Source: Omnitrophica bacterium RIFCSPLOWO2_01_FULL_45_10b
GTDB lineage: Bacteria; Omnitrophota; Omnitrophia; Omnitrophales; Danuiimicrobiaceae
Length of the DNA: 6,772 nucleotides
Direction: 5' to 3'
Assembly (NCBI GenBank): GCA_001804205.1
Contig: MHFM01000063.1
Location: 10,719-17,490 of the forward strand
Shown here: positions 6,411 through 6,772 of the stretch, in pieces
How the letters are laid out: each line of letters opens with the position of its first letter
Position numbering within the stretch: the stretch's first letter is position 1
Translations under genes and position numbers: made by a program
Notes under the pieces: model-generated
Database searches by the model: none
The model's input: the letters and a program-made list of their open reading frames with translations, nothing else
What the model was told of the DNA's origin: nothing

Positions 6411-6439
6411 AGTATACGGCCAAAAAAAGTGGAAATCAA
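6411..6439 (-). promoter_or_regulatory. Sigma70-like promoter of the zur-znuACB operon
   Basis: On the minus strand, -35 TTGATT (6439-6434) and -10 TATACT (6416-6411) are separated by exactly 17 bases; four of six and five of six positions match the consensus. The predicted start falls about 7 bases downstream, at the edge of the palindromic operator. A further copy of the half-site core TGGAAAT (plus strand 6430-6436) overlaps the -35 box and could be an accessory contact for the repressor. Confidence 0.72.
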
Positions 6440-6503
6440 CCTAAGAAAAATGGCTAAGGAATAATGAAACGTTGGAAGAAAAGGCGGGGAGAAATTTTAA
6501 AAT

Positions 6504-6770
6504 CTACGAGCTGAATGAAAGAATGAAGGAAGGGCGCTGGATGAGGCGCTTCCATTCATCGCGCCCTTTAAGAAACTGGCGGTGCGCTGTTTCGACGCGC
6601 TCAAGTGCAGATTTGAGAAGCTCATCAGACCGATTGGAAAACTGGCTGCAAAGAAGTGCGTATTCTTTTACATGGTCTTCCCATGCGTGCAAAACATGTT
6701 TCAATTGCTCGTAGCGGGTTTTCAATGCCTCCAGCGCCGCAAGGCGCATGGGATGCTGCTGCTTACTCAA
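6504..6770 (-). CDS. Unrecognised helical, probably coiled-coil protein (5' end at or beyond the edge)
   Basis: I do not recognise this protein. The frame is open from the right edge to TAG at 6504-6506. The first possible start visible is TTG at 6770 (88 residues, MSKQQHPMRL), with an ATG at codon 8 (6749); no stop is seen before the edge, so it may be the C-terminus of a longer protein. The composition is rich in Leu, Glu, Lys, Arg and Gln with heptad-like spacing (LAALEALKTRYEQLKHVL), suggesting one or two long amphipathic helices, then a short non-helical tail, RPSFILSFSS. There is no membrane segment or signal peptide in what is visible. It lies on the same strand upstream of zur, but the zur promoter separates them, so no functional link is implied. 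Moderate doubt that it is a real gene. Confidence 0.5.
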   Translation of the reverse strand: MSKQQHPMRLAALEALKTRYEQLKHVLHAWEDHVKEYALLCSQFSNRSDELLKSALERVETAHRQFLKGRDEWKRLIQRPSFILSFSS

Positions 6771-6772
6771 AT

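Noticed and set aside
6371..6439. Longer zur start at ATG 6439
   Set aside because: It would make the -10 box and the perfect palindromic operator coding; the 23 extra residues do not look like a Fur-family N-terminus.
6494..6503. Palindrome ATTTTAAAAT after the right-edge ORF
   Set aside because: Short and purely AT, with no stable stem; not a terminator or operator I can support.

Overview
The window holds a single-direction (minus strand) gene cluster that reads as a zinc-homeostasis operon followed by two unexpected passengers. Read right to left, in the direction of transcription, the order is: an unrecognised helical protein running to the right edge; a 133-base promoter/operator gap; a Fur/Zur-type repressor (zur); the substrate-binding protein znuA; the ATPase znuC; a 97-base gap filled by an inverted heptanucleotide repeat; the permease znuB; a large exported thioredoxin/NHL-propeller protein related to NHLRC2; and an acyl-CoA dehydrogenase whose 3' end lies beyond the left edge. 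No gene on the plus strand is credible. No gene-free stretch exceeds 300 bases.

Regulation is unusually legible. Upstream of zur there is a sigma70-like promoter (TTGATT, 17-base spacer, TATACT). A perfect 10-1-10 palindrome (half-site AAATGGAAAT) lies about where transcription starts. This fits an autoregulated operon in which zinc-loaded Zur blocks its own promoter and, through it, the uptake system. zur/znuA and znuA/znuC each overlap by 26 bases, and znuB and the NHL gene overlap by 4, all with GTG starts, so these genes are probably co-transcribed. ZnuA captures Zn2+ outside the inner membrane, ZnuB conducts it and ZnuC powers transport. The NHL protein has a signal peptide, so it should act in the same extracytoplasmic compartment as ZnuA. 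Whether the acyl-CoA dehydrogenase belongs to the operon is open, because 48 bases with a weak hairpin separate it.

The most interesting items are: (1) the exported NHLRC2-like protein tied by a 4-base overlap to a zinc transporter, with all five of its cysteines in just two clusters; (2) a 42-base palindromic segment inside that gene that is exactly 14 codons long, in frame, and looks like an inserted palindromic element; (3) the inverted heptamer-repeat element between znuC and znuB; and (4) the Zur operator.

The organism looks like a Gram-negative (or at least periplasm-bearing) bacterium of moderate GC content, possibly from a poorly cultivated lineage. The lineage cannot be named from this sequence alone. 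I do not see a defence system, mobile element with a transposase, CRISPR array, tRNA or rRNA.
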